Shown piece after piece: positions 35,943 through 43,389 of a DNA stretch of 64,000 bases (position 1 is the first letter of the stretch; the number at the start of each line of letters is the position of its first letter). Below the pieces are notes generated by a model. That model was not told the origin of the DNA and searched no databases. It worked only from the letters and a program-made list of their open reading frames with translations. Location: NCBI RefSeq assembly GCF_037126465.1, contig NC_088206.1, forward strand, positions 30,196,790-30,260,789, given 5' to 3'. The position numbers and the translations under genes were made by a program. Source of the stretch: Ornithodoros turicata. Taxonomy: Eukaryota > Arthropoda > Arachnida > Ixodida > Argasidae.

Positions 35943-36261
35943 TTCCCCCAAAATAATTCCCGTGTACACGGGACCCCTTTTCCAACGAGGGGGCAGTGTG
36001 TTGAGCAACATATCCAAGTTCATCGTTCCCATCTGGCAGCAAATAAAACCGATCGCCAAGAGAACGTTGAAGCGCTTGGCGCGGAATTTGGCCGATGGTG
36101 AAGGAATATCGCGCGCAGTAAAAAAGACGGCCATAGCAACGGGGAGAGACGTGCTGGATTCCATGGAGGGCTCTGGAAACAACAATGGGAAGAAACGCCG
36201 CAAACGACAACAAAAGGCGCCGACACACGACACACCTGCAGATATCTTTGGTACGCCGTGA
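35932..36261 (+). CDS. Small basic capsid-associated protein of the Polinton
   Basis: 109 codons starting inside the penton stop region (11-nt overlap). It begins with PVYTGPLFQRGGSV, followed by an amphipathic helix (ISKFIVPIWQQIKP) and a strongly basic C-terminus (GKKRRKRQQKAP). Most Polintons carry a small protein between penton and major capsid genes; some resemble adenoviral core or membrane-active minor proteins. A role in genome condensation or membrane penetration is inference from charge and helix only. Confidence 0.65.
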   Translation: MYRNSPKIIPVYTGPLFQRGGSVLSNISKFIVPIWQQIKPIAKRTLKRLARNLADGEGISRAVKKTAIATGRDVLDSMEGSGNNNGKKRRKRQQKAPTHDTPADIFGTP

Positions 36262-36291
36262 AGGTCACACATCCGGTGCGCGCGCTCCGTC

Positions 36292-37581
36292 ATGACGTCA
36301 ACGAAAGGAAAAATACAGACGCCGATCTGTCTAACGAGTGATGTGATGATATTCGAACCCCCTTCCATTCAATACAGCGTGGAAGATACTTCGTACCAAC
36401 TCTTTTATCCGGTCAACGGAGTAAATAATTCCGTGATCGAGTTTTGTATTCAAAATTTGCAAAGGGCACACTTGGATCTCTACGGCAGTTTCGTGTCTTT
36501 GACCGTGCGCATTGTTCGCGACGACGGGGAAGAAATGGACGAGAAAGATGTCGTTTTCCCAATAAACCACCTGTTGAGCGGCATGTTTAAGATGGTCACC
36601 GTTTATGCGAACAACAAGCTCGTCAGTTCCAACGAGTTGTACGCCTACAGGAGTATTTTGGACGTCGTGCTTCATTCCACGCCCATGGCTCAAGAAACAG
36701 TGCACGCGGCTGGACTTTATGTCGAGGACGACGAACATTTAAAGGACGATTACGACGTCTCGTCTCGCGGTCCGAAACAACGTTACGAAGCGACGAAGGG
36801 TGGAAAATACTTTAACCTGGTCGGTCAGATCAATACCGACCTGTTTCAACAGCCGCGCCTGATGGTACCTGCCGTCGAAATTCGCGTCGTTTTCCTATTA
36901 AACAACGACGAATTTAAACTCGTATCGGTCCCCAAAGACAAGAAAACGTACAATTACGAGGTGGACACTAAAGAAATGACGTTACACTTGAAAAAGGTGA
37001 CGCTGGCACCTTCCCTATTTTTGGAATACGAGCGGCGGCTTCAGACCACGCCGGCCATCTACGTGTTACGCGGATTGGAAACCAAGGTGCGGAGCTTGAG
37101 TGCCGGGAGCTTGGACGCTCACTTTGAAAACGTTTACCCCGAAAGGGTACCTTCCAAATCATGCGTCGCCCTGCTCGCCACGTCCGACTTTCTCGGCGAC
37201 ATCCAATCGAACCCCTACAAATTCCGTCATTACGACCTGTCTCATTCGATGCTCTCCGTGGACGGCCAGCAAGTGCAAGCCGAGTACGACTTTCAGAACG
37301 ACCTCGTCAAAATTCCCTACTTTAACTTCTTGAAAGAACTGGGAGAGAAACATTTCAAGTATAGCTACGAGCGATTTAAAACGAACGGGTTCCTTCTCTA
37401 CTTCAACTTGGACGTGGACAAGTGTTCTTCTCCTTCGCATTTGAACGAGTGGCAAAAAGGAAACGTTCACCTGCAATTACGCTTCGCTAAAGCCCTTCCA
37501 CACGCGGTCACCGTCCTCTTGATTTCCGAGTGTCCCAAGCTCACGTACGTCGACAAGGACCGTACGGTCACCTTCCCATAA
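36292..37581 (+). CDS. Polinton major capsid protein (double jelly-roll)
   Basis: 429 codons, intact. N-terminus reads CLTSDVMIFEPPSIQYSVED, followed by FVSLTVRIVRDDG, HLLSGMFKMVTVYANNK and a late KTNGFLLYFNLDVDKCSSP, the familiar layout of the double-jelly-roll capsid proteins annotated in animals as F54H12.2-like. Such proteins form trimeric capsomers. It lies 30 nt after the small basic protein and is followed by the protease, the usual morphogenesis module. No transmembrane segment. Confidence 0.92.
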   Translation: MTSTKGKIQTPICLTSDVMIFEPPSIQYSVEDTSYQLFYPVNGVNNSVIEFCIQNLQRAHLDLYGSFVSLTVRIVRDDGEEMDEKDVVFPINHLLSGMFKMVTVYANNKLVSSNELYAYRSILDVVLHSTPMAQETVHAAGLYVEDDEHLKDDYDVSSRGPKQRYEATKGGKYFNLVGQINTDLFQQPRLMVPAVEIRVVFLLNNDEFKLVSVPKDKKTYNYEVDTKEMTLHLKKVTLAPSLFLEYERRLQTTPAIYVLRGLETKVRSLSAGSLDAHFENVYPERVPSKSCVALLATSDFLGDIQSNPYKFRHYDLSHSMLSVDGQQVQAEYDFQNDLVKIPYFNFLKELGEKHFKYSYERFKTNGFLLYFNLDVDKCSSPSHLNEWQKGNVHLQLRFAKALPHAVTVLLISECPKLTYVDKDRTVTFP

Positions 37582-37640
37582 GAAAAGATGTACGAGAGCG
37601 ACATCTTGGAACTCGTGTCCCTGACCCCCTCGCCTTCTCC

Positions 37641-38027
37641 ATGCTGAGAGGCATTTGCGCTTCCGACGAAGCCTTCGTTTTATGCAAGCCCGGCTATTTA
37701 ATCATCAATACCGAAGAGCGAAGAAGGCGCGGGCAGCACTGGGTGCTCTACCTGAAAAACTACGACGGGTCTGACATGTTTTTCGACAGCTACGGACTTC
37801 CCCCCATCGAAGCAAACCTTCGAAGGACTTTACCTGTAGTGGACGAGTATAACGACAAGTGTATTCAATCGCCTTTTTTGCCTTACTGCGGGCTTTTTTG
37901 TATCTACGTAGCCACGCGCATGTCGAAACGCTACAGCTTGAAAAGTTGTGTATCCATGTTTTCCTGTAACCTCGAAGAGAATGACAAAACAATAAAACGT
38001 CTCCTCGTGAGCGAACTCGTTTCGTAA
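37641..38027 (+). CDS. Polinton adenovirus-type cysteine protease (N-terminus probably frameshifted)
   Basis: The frame shows GICASDEAF near the start, the histidine block GQHWVLYL, an aspartate in MFFDSYG and the cysteine block LPYCGLFCIYVATRM: the His-Asp-Cys arrangement of adenovirus maturation proteases (family C5). It would cleave capsid precursors. From the internal ATG the product is 128 residues, short for the family. A better-placed ATG at 37588 leads into a plausible N-terminal helix but meets a stop after about 20 codons in another frame, pointing to a small indel between 37588 and 37640. A plus-strand AATAAA lies near 37990. Confidence 0.85.
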   Translation: MLRGICASDEAFVLCKPGYLIINTEERRRRGQHWVLYLKNYDGSDMFFDSYGLPPIEANLRRTLPVVDEYNDKCIQSPFLPYCGLFCIYVATRMSKRYSLKSCVSMFSCNLEENDKTIKRLLVSELVS

Positions 38028-38047
38028 AAAATAGTCTATTTATTTTT

Positions 38048-38440
38048 TCACGACATACACAAGACCCTTGCGAGACGATCTTCCAACGTGCTGACCCGAC
38101 GCTCACCGTCGTCGCCGGTCTGCACCGTGACGTCGAGGGATGTGTGGAGAAACCAGTAGCGACGGACGATAGGTCGGTTGAAACCTGCGTTGATGAGACA
38201 CGGGTCGACTGCCTCTCCTCGTCTATACTTCTGCAGCAGCTCGAGCTTGTAATCTACGAAACGCTTCATTTTCTTCGCAATCTTCCCACTGACGGTGAAC
38301 AGACGTAAGGGTATCGTCTTGAGAATCGAGCGAAAGTCTCCCTCGCAGCTATCGCCGTGAATATAATCGCGTAATCGCAGCAAGTCCCGATACATTCGTG
38401 TTTGCACAAAGGTGGCAAACCCCTGCTCGGGCGTCATCAT
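38048..38440 (-). CDS. Unrecognised 130-residue basic protein, Polinton accessory
   Basis: Convergent with the protease, leaving 20 nt between the stops. ATG at 38440 starts MMTPEQGFATFVQ; the middle is basic and helical (KIAKKMKRFVDYKLELLQKY) and the end acidic/basic mixed. A TATA-like AAATAAAAAAAGG sits 25-38 nt upstream, and AATAAA occurs on the minus strand just past the stop. No signal peptide or membrane segment. I do not recognise the family. The open frame, spacing and flanking signals support a real gene. Confidence 0.7.
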   Translation of the reverse strand: MMTPEQGFATFVQTRMYRDLLRLRDYIHGDSCEGDFRSILKTIPLRLFTVSGKIAKKMKRFVDYKLELLQKYRRGEAVDPCLINAGFNRPIVRRYWFLHTSLDVTVQTGDDGERRVSTLEDRLARVLCMS

Positions 38441-38494
38441 GACTGAGACGGAATGAGAGTAGACAACCTTTTTTTATTTCTCGTTACACATGAA

Positions 38495-38692
38495 TTAGGC
38501 TCCAGCTTTGGTTTCGTAGCCGGGAAGGCAGCCCAAATACGGACGAAGGCTCGAGTCTAACCAATGGCTGGGGTTTCTCGACCAGAGTCCACCGCAACGA
38601 CAGGTAGTCAGTTGATCAACGATTCGCAAAAAGAAGGTCTTTGGAGGAGGCTTGAAGGTTAGGACAAGGGTAGATCTCCCGTCAGTAGCCAT
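38495..38692 (-). CDS. Small Cys/Trp-signature protein A (65 aa), Polinton accessory
   Basis: ATG at 38692; product 65 residues. Its core TTCRCGGLWSRNPSHWLDSS and following LRPYLGCL matches the neighbouring gene at 38766-39150, position by position (C-x-CGGLWS...HW.D.S.RP.LGCL). The conserved cysteines and histidine could bind a metal ion, but that is inference. A TATA box GATATAAAAAAA lies about 50 nt upstream (38737-38748 on the minus strand). A poly(A) signal AATAAA follows the stop at about 38473. Unspliced in its coding part. Family unknown. Confidence 0.68.
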   Translation of the reverse strand: MATDGRSTLVLTFKPPPKTFFLRIVDQLTTCRCGGLWSRNPSHWLDSSLRPYLGCLPGYETKAGA

Positions 38693-38765
38693 TCGTAATC
38701 TGCAACGAAAGGAGTGTGAGAAATGCGTGTTTTTTTATATCAAACACACACACGTCCAATCTTCT

Positions 38766-39150
38766 TCAGTCACAGAGTGACACTGATGGTCCATCTTCTC
38801 CATCTTCCTTCAATAGTCGAAGTCCTTCGCAATGTACGTCGAACGGTACCGTCAGACAGCCGAGAAACGGGCGAATCGATCGGTCCGTCCAATGCTTTTG
38901 CTCTGAAAAAATGTGAACGATTATAGAACGTATTACAAAAATAACGAGGAAGCGTACCTTTGGACCACAATCCACCACAATTGGTGCAGAAGAAGTGGGC
39001 GCTGCCAATCTCCCGAAATATGTGAGGCGGGAAAAAACCGACTTCACGCGCAGCAAAAGTGTTGTACACTGGAAACGAAACTCTTCAAACATTTCGACGA
39101 TGATGGTGACGTCATGGGTATTACTTACGAGGATCTACCAAGCTGATCAT
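38766..39150 (-). CDS. Small Cys/Trp-signature protein B (89 aa, three exons), Polinton accessory
   Basis: Predicted exons: 39150-39129, 39068-38958 and 38902-38766. Intron 1 (60 nt) has donor GTAAGT and acceptor GTTTCCAG; intron 2 (55 nt) has donor GTACGC and acceptor TTTTTTCAG. Joining restores a single frame of 90 codons including the stop and aligns CTNCGGLWSK in exon 2 and KHWTDRSIRPFLGCL in exon 3 with the unspliced paralogue at 38495-38692. This mutual support is why I trust the introns. A TATA box CTATAAATG lies about 35 nt upstream (39180-39190). Function unknown. Confidence 0.72.
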
Positions 39151-39179
39151 GATGGAATGACGATCGAACGTTCGCTTCG

Positions 39180-39190
39180 ACATTTATAGT
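39180..39190 (-). promoter_or_regulatory. TATA box for the three-exon gene
   Basis: Minus strand ACTATAAATGTCG, about 35 nt upstream of the ATG at 39150, leaving a very short leader. Confidence 0.6.
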
Positions 39191-39210
39191 AAAGCTTTGC
39201 TTCTCACTCT

Positions 39211-39480
39211 CTATGACGTCATTGAACGTGTTTGGGCATGTTAAGACGTGTTTGAACATGTTTGGACACAGGCGGCGAAGTCGCCCCTGGACACACTCGT
39301 TCCTCTCTCTTCCTCTTTATGACGTCATTGAACGTGTCTGAACATGTTTGGACGTGTTTAGACACAGGCGACGAAGTCGTCCCTGGACACACTACTTCCT
39401 CTCTCTCTCTCTCTCTATGACGTCATTGAACGTGTTTGAACATGTTTGAACGTGTTTGAACATGTTGTGACATGTGTAGA
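39211..39480. repeat. Tandem repeat with cAMP-response-like TGACGTCA cores
   Basis: Three units begin ATGACGTCATTGAACGTGT at 39213, 39320 and 39417 (spacing 107 and 97 bp). Each unit has GAACATGTTTG and, in the first two, GACACAGGCGRCGAAGTCG, and ends in a CTCT microsatellite. TGACGTCA is palindromic and a known bZIP target in animals. The array lies between divergent accessory genes, so a regulatory role is possible. Confidence 0.82.
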
Positions 39481-39517
39481 CACGAACCCCGCAATACGAA
39501 AAACGTCACGCAGTACG

Positions 39518-39690
39518 AATTAGATTGGTGGTTAGTGTGTCGCGCCCAGTGCAGAAGGATCCTGGGTTCGAATCCCACTCTGGGACGGTTACACAGGATG
39601 TGACAGCGGGTCGTCTCTCTCTCTCTCTCCGTCTTTGTAGTCCTTGGACGTGTCTGGTCTCGAACACCTGTGTCTCCCCTCCTCCTCCTC
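39518..39690 (+). mobile_element. tRNA-derived SINE-like insertion in the Polinton
   Basis: A tRNA-like head with a good B box (GGGTTCGAATCCC at 39563-39575) and a weak A-box-like TGGTTAGTGTG is followed by a CT-rich body ending CTCCTCCTCCTCG near 39692. Orientation is plus. No target duplication could be found, so the right edge is uncertain. It is not a foldable tRNA gene as far as I can judge. Confidence 0.6.
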
Positions 39691-39804
39691 GCACGATATT
39701 GGAGGAACAAAGGGCGGCATCTTGTCACAGAAGCAAAGTGGCGGATTTACGTAATCGATGGATATGACGTGAATGGGGTTAGTGCGAGCGTGAGAACCCT
39801 GTAC

Positions 39805-39810
39805 TATAAG
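39805..39810 (+). promoter_or_regulatory. TATA box for the two-exon gene at 39869
   Basis: GTACTATAAGATGG; the ATG follows 59 nt after the end of the box. Confidence 0.55.
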
Positions 39811-39868
39811 ATGGTCATCCCCTGTACCCCCCCTTGTCCACTATTCTCGAATCAAGAGCGCCGAGACA

Positions 39869-40382
39869 ATGCTGCATACGTTCCAGACAATTTTGGACCT
39901 TCTGGTCCACATTCGTCCGCCGTTTGGTAAGTTTTTCTCTATCTCTTCTTGTTTAGAAATAGTTATTTTCTAATACCTAACGTTCCTCTGTAGGTTTCAC
40001 TGTGACACACATTGTGCAGCTATTTTTCCAGCTGATCCCCGGTGCGGGGGGAGATGTGCCCCGCTTGGATATGGAGACGTTTTTGCAAGCGTTCGCCATC
40101 GTAGGCGAAGAAGACATTGAGAGGGCCACCACAGAAGTGCTCATGGCGTGCTACACCAGGGAGTGGCGAGAAATCGCTGTGCAGCGGAGACTAGAGGGAG
40201 AGCTCTTTTTCAGAGTGCCCCGAAGCTTAGAGGAGCATACTTTACCGCTAGAAGGCACTGCTCCTTTAAGCTTCGGGGAAGCGGAGCACCTCCTCTACTC
40301 CCTGGTGCACCAGTGGAACAGAGCGAGTGCAGCGGGTTGGAGAGAACTCGCTGAACGCTGGATGGCGAGTCAAATACCGTGA
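39869..40382 (+). CDS. Unrecognised 148-aa protein, two exons, Polinton accessory
   Basis: Exon 1 39869-39926 (starts MLHTFQTILDLLVHIRPP), intron 39927-39993 (67 nt, donor GTAAGT, acceptor CTCTGTAG), exon 2 39994-40382. Joining keeps frame and gives 149 codons including the stop. The product is acidic, leucine-rich and probably helical (RLDMETFLQAFAIVGEEDIE; AEHLLYSLVHQWNRA), with no zinc or membrane motif. A TATA box is at 39805 and AATAAA at 40498-40503. I do not recognise it. The complete promoter, intron and poly(A) layout argues for a working gene, though it lies beside a SINE. Confidence 0.7.
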
Positions 40383-40497
40383 GTGTTTTTCGATTCTGGT
40401 TTTTGTTCGTAGAATCCTTATTCTGGTCCTTTATTACTAGATTGGATCCCTGGGTTCTTATGGAAGACCATGAAGCACCCATGTAAACACGTCAGCC

Positions 40498-40503
40498 AAT
40501 AAA
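40498..40503 (+). terminator. Poly(A) signal for the 148-aa gene
   Basis: AATAAA 116 nt after the stop at 40382. Confidence 0.55.
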
Positions 40504-40585
40504 CGCATATCGTCTTTCGCATCACGCGACTCTCTCTCTCTCTCTGCCCCAATACAATAGAAGAATAGGAAACCACAGATCCTGC

Positions 40586-40593
40586 GTATAAAA
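40586..40593 (+). promoter_or_regulatory. Strong TATA box (TATAAAAG)
   Basis: GCGTATAAAAGCGAG sits 29 nt before the first of three consecutive ATGs at 40622. It is the best core promoter match in the window. Confidence 0.7.
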
Positions 40594-40621
40594 GCGAGCG
40601 TGGGATAGGCCGCAGTTAAAG

Positions 40622-40793
40622 ATGATGATGTCGACGATGTCACCACAACGTTGGATCTGCTTGCGCAGGAGGTAAGTGCATTTGTATGTGTTTAGATCGA
40701 TGTTTGATTAATGCCTCCTTTTCTCTACTTGCTAGGTGCACACGGGAGAATTATTTCAAATTGGGGGGAGGGACTTCATGCCTAACATGAGGT
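40622..40793 (+). CDS. Short two-exon frame behind the strong TATA box
   Basis: Exon 1 40622-40671 (MMMSTMSPQRWICLRR) ends in AG|GTAAGT; an acceptor ACTTGCTAG at 40735 gives a 64-nt intron and a second exon that stops at about 40793 after entering the hairpin repeat. The product would be about 35 residues. Alternatively exon 1 splices further downstream (an acceptor TTTTTCGTTAG lies near 41063) and acts as leader for the gene at 41255. No domain recognised. Confidence 0.35.
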
Positions 40794-41190
40794 CCGATTA
40801 GGCTCCGCTAAGTTCAAAATTAGGGGGAGCATCGCCCGCATTATTCAAAATTGGGGAGGGACGAGAATTCATGGCCAATATGAATTCTGATTAGGCTTAA
40901 TGGGGAATTGCGGGGCGTCCCCCGCCCCAGTCAAAATTGGTAATGGGTAAGAGAGTTCATGGCTAACATGAATTCTGATTAGGCGTAATGGGGAAGATTT
41001 GGGGGGTACATTTTAATCTGGCCTTATTCAAAATTGAACTCCTTCTTTCATTTTTCGTTAGATTATTCCAAAACGGAGGGGAGAATTCGTGCATAACATG
41101 AATTTCATTAGAGACCATGTTGATTATACAAAATTAAGGAGTTCTTAAAGGGAGAATTATTTCAAATTGGGGTTAAATTAAAACCTTCTT
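40745..41190. repeat. Diverged tandem repeat, each unit with an ATTC-hairpin
   Basis: Four units share TTCAAAATTGGGGAGGG followed by an inverted repeat. The clearest is GAATTCATGGCCAATATGAATTC (split at the centre: GAATTCAT, 7-nt loop, ATGAATTC) at 40866-40888; others lie near 40773, 40951 and 41085. TGATTAGGC follows most of them. Unit length is about 110 bp. It lies between Polinton accessory genes. Confidence 0.75.
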
Positions 41191-41254
41191 TCATTTTTCG
41201 TTTGGTTGTCATCGTCGGCATCCTATGCGTTATTGCAATGGCGTCGAATAAGAC

Positions 41255-41631
41255 ATGGCGCGGTGTCCAAAGTACAGACGCCACCAGCGCAATGAGGAGG
41301 GAGAAGACGCTCTGGTTCTACGACGATTGATCGGAAGCCCACGAGGGGCACCCATCCACGACACGAGGCGTTTCGTGGAGCAAAATGTAAGTTGACCGTC
41401 TCTGCTGTGAGAGTGTATTCTATGTATGACATTGTTTTTCAGGAAGCGATGGCCGCTGTCGTCGCACATCATGCAGCACAGGAAACGCCGTCCAGCAACT
41501 TCCTGTATAGCAGTAGGTCCCCTCCTTGTACAGCATTGGACAAGAAAGACCGTGAGCGCCTTTGTGAATCGAGTGACCGTGGAACAAAGAGCAGGCATCT
41601 ATCGACCAACTCTTTTGTTTGTACTCAATAA
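41255..41631 (+). CDS. Unrecognised 106-aa protein, two exons, Polinton accessory
   Basis: Exon 1 41255-41386 (MARCPKYRRHQRNEEGEDAL, ending FVEQN) and exon 2 41443-41631 (starts EAMAAVVAHHAAQE). The 56-nt intron has donor GTAAGT and acceptor TTTTTCAG, and splicing is in phase. The product is hydrophilic, basic at the N-terminus and Ser/Cys-rich at the end, without recognisable domain. The stop codon lies inside the poly(A) signal (AATAAA at 41627-41632), a compact arrangement typical of viral-type genes. The start is the first ATG after an in-frame TAA; an upstream non-coding exon is possible. Confidence 0.6.
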
Positions 41632-41670
41632 ACATGTTTCAGTGAAAGAACACACAGAGTCTCGTCAAAG

Positions 41671-42072
41671 TTATTCGGACTGTTTAATGCGTTGCATGTC
41701 AATAACCAAGCGGTATTTCAATAAATCAGTGACAAGGTTGGCGATGTAGACTGCTTGCAAATGTTGCTGCTTCCGCAGGGCGTGCTTAATATGAGCGATG
41801 GCACGAGCGAGAAGGTCCACGATGTCTGCAGCGATGTAGTTGAATTCTGAGTTGGCCAGACTCACAAATTCGCTCATCAGTCCCAGGGGTCCGTCAGGAA
41901 CCGTTATGCAAACGTTCTTGTAACGGGCGTAAATTCGTCGCACCATCTCCTGCAGTGACCCTGGCGAGATCTCTCCTATATTGCCAAAGCCTACCATGTC
42001 TATCACGTAGCGAAAAGCAGTGATGACGAGCTCGTTGCGGGGACTTTCGCTGTTGAAACATTCCTTCTCCAC
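41671..42072 (-). CDS. Unrecognised protein of about 130 aa, Polinton accessory
   Basis: The minus frame is open for 133 codons with natural composition (NELVITAFRYVIDMVGFGNI; AADIVDLLARAIAHIKHAL) and ends YRLVIDMQRIKQSE. It looks helical and soluble. A TATA box CTTTATAAAATT lies at 42103-42114. No ATG occurs between the TATA box and the frame: translation must begin at an internal ATG (VIDMVG), at a GTG, or after an unseen splice. The first ATG after the box belongs to another frame of 55 codons. Family unknown. Confidence 0.55.
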   Translation of the reverse strand: MEKECFNSESPRNELVITAFRYVIDMVGFGNIGEISPGSLQEMVRRIYARYKNVCITVPDGPLGLMSEFVSLANSEFNYIAADIVDLLARAIAHIKHALRKQQHLQAVYIANLVTDLLKYRLVIDMQRIKQSE

Positions 42073-42102
42073 TTCTTCCCAAGAAGCGTGGGTGCGGGAA
42101 CA

Positions 42103-42114
42103 ATTTTATAAAGA
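42103..42114 (-). promoter_or_regulatory. TATA box of the right-most Polinton gene
   Basis: Minus strand CTTTATAAAATT, about 31 nt before the presumed coding start at 42072. Confidence 0.55.
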
Positions 42115-42445
42115 GTGGTAGCTGAACATCTTCACGTAGTGATGACGCGAGCACGGTGCGCGCTGCCTTTATAGAGATAAACGCGCGCGCGCGCAAAGAA
42201 ACGAAAGTGAAACTCAGAAGCCACCCGTCGCGGCTAGGAGCGCGCGCGCAGCTGAGAGCCGAAACCGAAAACACCCGCGGCCGGCGCAGAGGGCGCTAGG
42301 AGCGCGCGCGCGCGCATGCGCGGACGGGTGGAGCAGAGGGCGCGCGCGCGTCGCCTCACTCAGTTTCTCTCGGGCTGTCGCAGAAGACGGACGTGCGCTC
42401 CGCGCGCTCGCTCAGTTTCTGGTTGGCTCTCGTAGAGAGCAGACG
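42115..42445. other. CG-repeat-rich spacer inside the Polinton
   Basis: Several alternating CGCGCGCG runs (about 42181-42196, 42240-42250, 42300-42350) between the last gene and the right TIR. No gene. Confidence 0.6.
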
Positions 42446-43383
42446 TGTGTTCTCCGCGCTCGCTGAGTTTCTGCCTGGAAGTTGCCGCGGGGGAAAAGGT
42501 GAGTGATTTGACGCGCTCCTTTTCTCGTATGTTTGCCGTGTTTAGCGGTGACCGCGCTCGTGCTAAGCCTTTTCTCGCATGTTTAGACTTGTTTTGCGGT
42601 GTCCAAGCCTGTTGACGCATGTTTAGCGATGTGTGGTTCCCGCCTTGTGTTAGCTGCGTAATGTTGAGGTTAGGCCTAAGCGATCGCCCCCCCGTAAGCC
42701 TTTTTCCTCGTATGTTTACACTTGTTTTGCGGTGCGCAAGCCTGTTGACGCATGTTTAGCGATGTGTGGTTCCCACCTTGTGTTAGCTGCGTAGTGTTGT
42801 GGTTAGGCCTAAGCGATCGTCCCCGTAAGCCTTTTTCCCCGATGTGTACTGTTTTCTCCGTGCTGTTTTAGCAGTAGCGGTTAGACCTTTTCTCTCGCAT
42901 GCCTAGACTTGCTCAGCAGTGCTGCCATTTTTACCTGTCGCTAGTATCTTGTTCTCTGTCTTTCTCGTCTAGAGCTATGATGGTGGCGCCATCTGGTGTG
43001 ATGCCTTGCAACTAAGTGGCCACCTGTCGTCGATCTCTGCAACTACCAGTCGTCAACAAGCAACATGGCGGGCGCTGGTCACTCGGGTGTTGCGGAGCGG
43101 GTTCTTCGCCGCGGCATCGTTGATTTTCGAATAAATTGTTTCTCTCCACTCTATTTCCATCTTTTTATTTTATTTTCTACCTATTTTTTTTTATTTTTAT
43201 GGACACAGATCGTCCGCAACGCACAGGGTGGTCTGGACACGTCCTAGATGCTCCCCAATTAGTGTGATGACTCCCTGGAGGGTCCTGATTAATGTGGGGG
43301 GTCCCAATTAGCTCTAATTGCTAATGAAACGTGTCCAGAAGCCTTGTAGCATTGCGGACAGTCTGTGTCCAGTCATTACTACT
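42446..43383 (-). repeat. Polinton right terminal inverted repeat (about 940 bp)
   Basis: Reverse complement of 33296-34097, ending CATTACTACT. It is about 136 bp longer than the left copy because a unit (TTGACGCATGTTTAGCGATG onward to GCCTAAGCGATCG) is present twice in tandem, near 42610-42690 and 42745-42825. The TSD TACAAC follows at 43384-43389. Confidence 0.93.
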
Positions 43384-43389
43384 TACAAC

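Larger units (their letters stand above)
33296..43383. mobile_element. Polinton/Maverick virus-like element, 10,088 bp
   Basis: Bounded by long TIRs starting AGTAGTAATGACTGGACACA and by a perfect 6-bp TSD. It encodes an integrase C-terminus, penton-like protein, small basic protein, major capsid protein and cysteine protease left to right on the plus strand, then small genes on both strands. Complete Polintons are commonly 15-20 kb and carry a protein-primed DNA polymerase B and an FtsK/HerA-type ATPase; neither appears here and the integrase core is missing. I infer an internally deleted copy that would need proteins in trans to move. Capsid and protease frames remain largely open. Confidence 0.95.

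Noticed and set aside
39211..39480. CRISPR array
   Set aside because: Three units of unequal spacing, no short constant repeat with unique spacers, and the context is eukaryotic.
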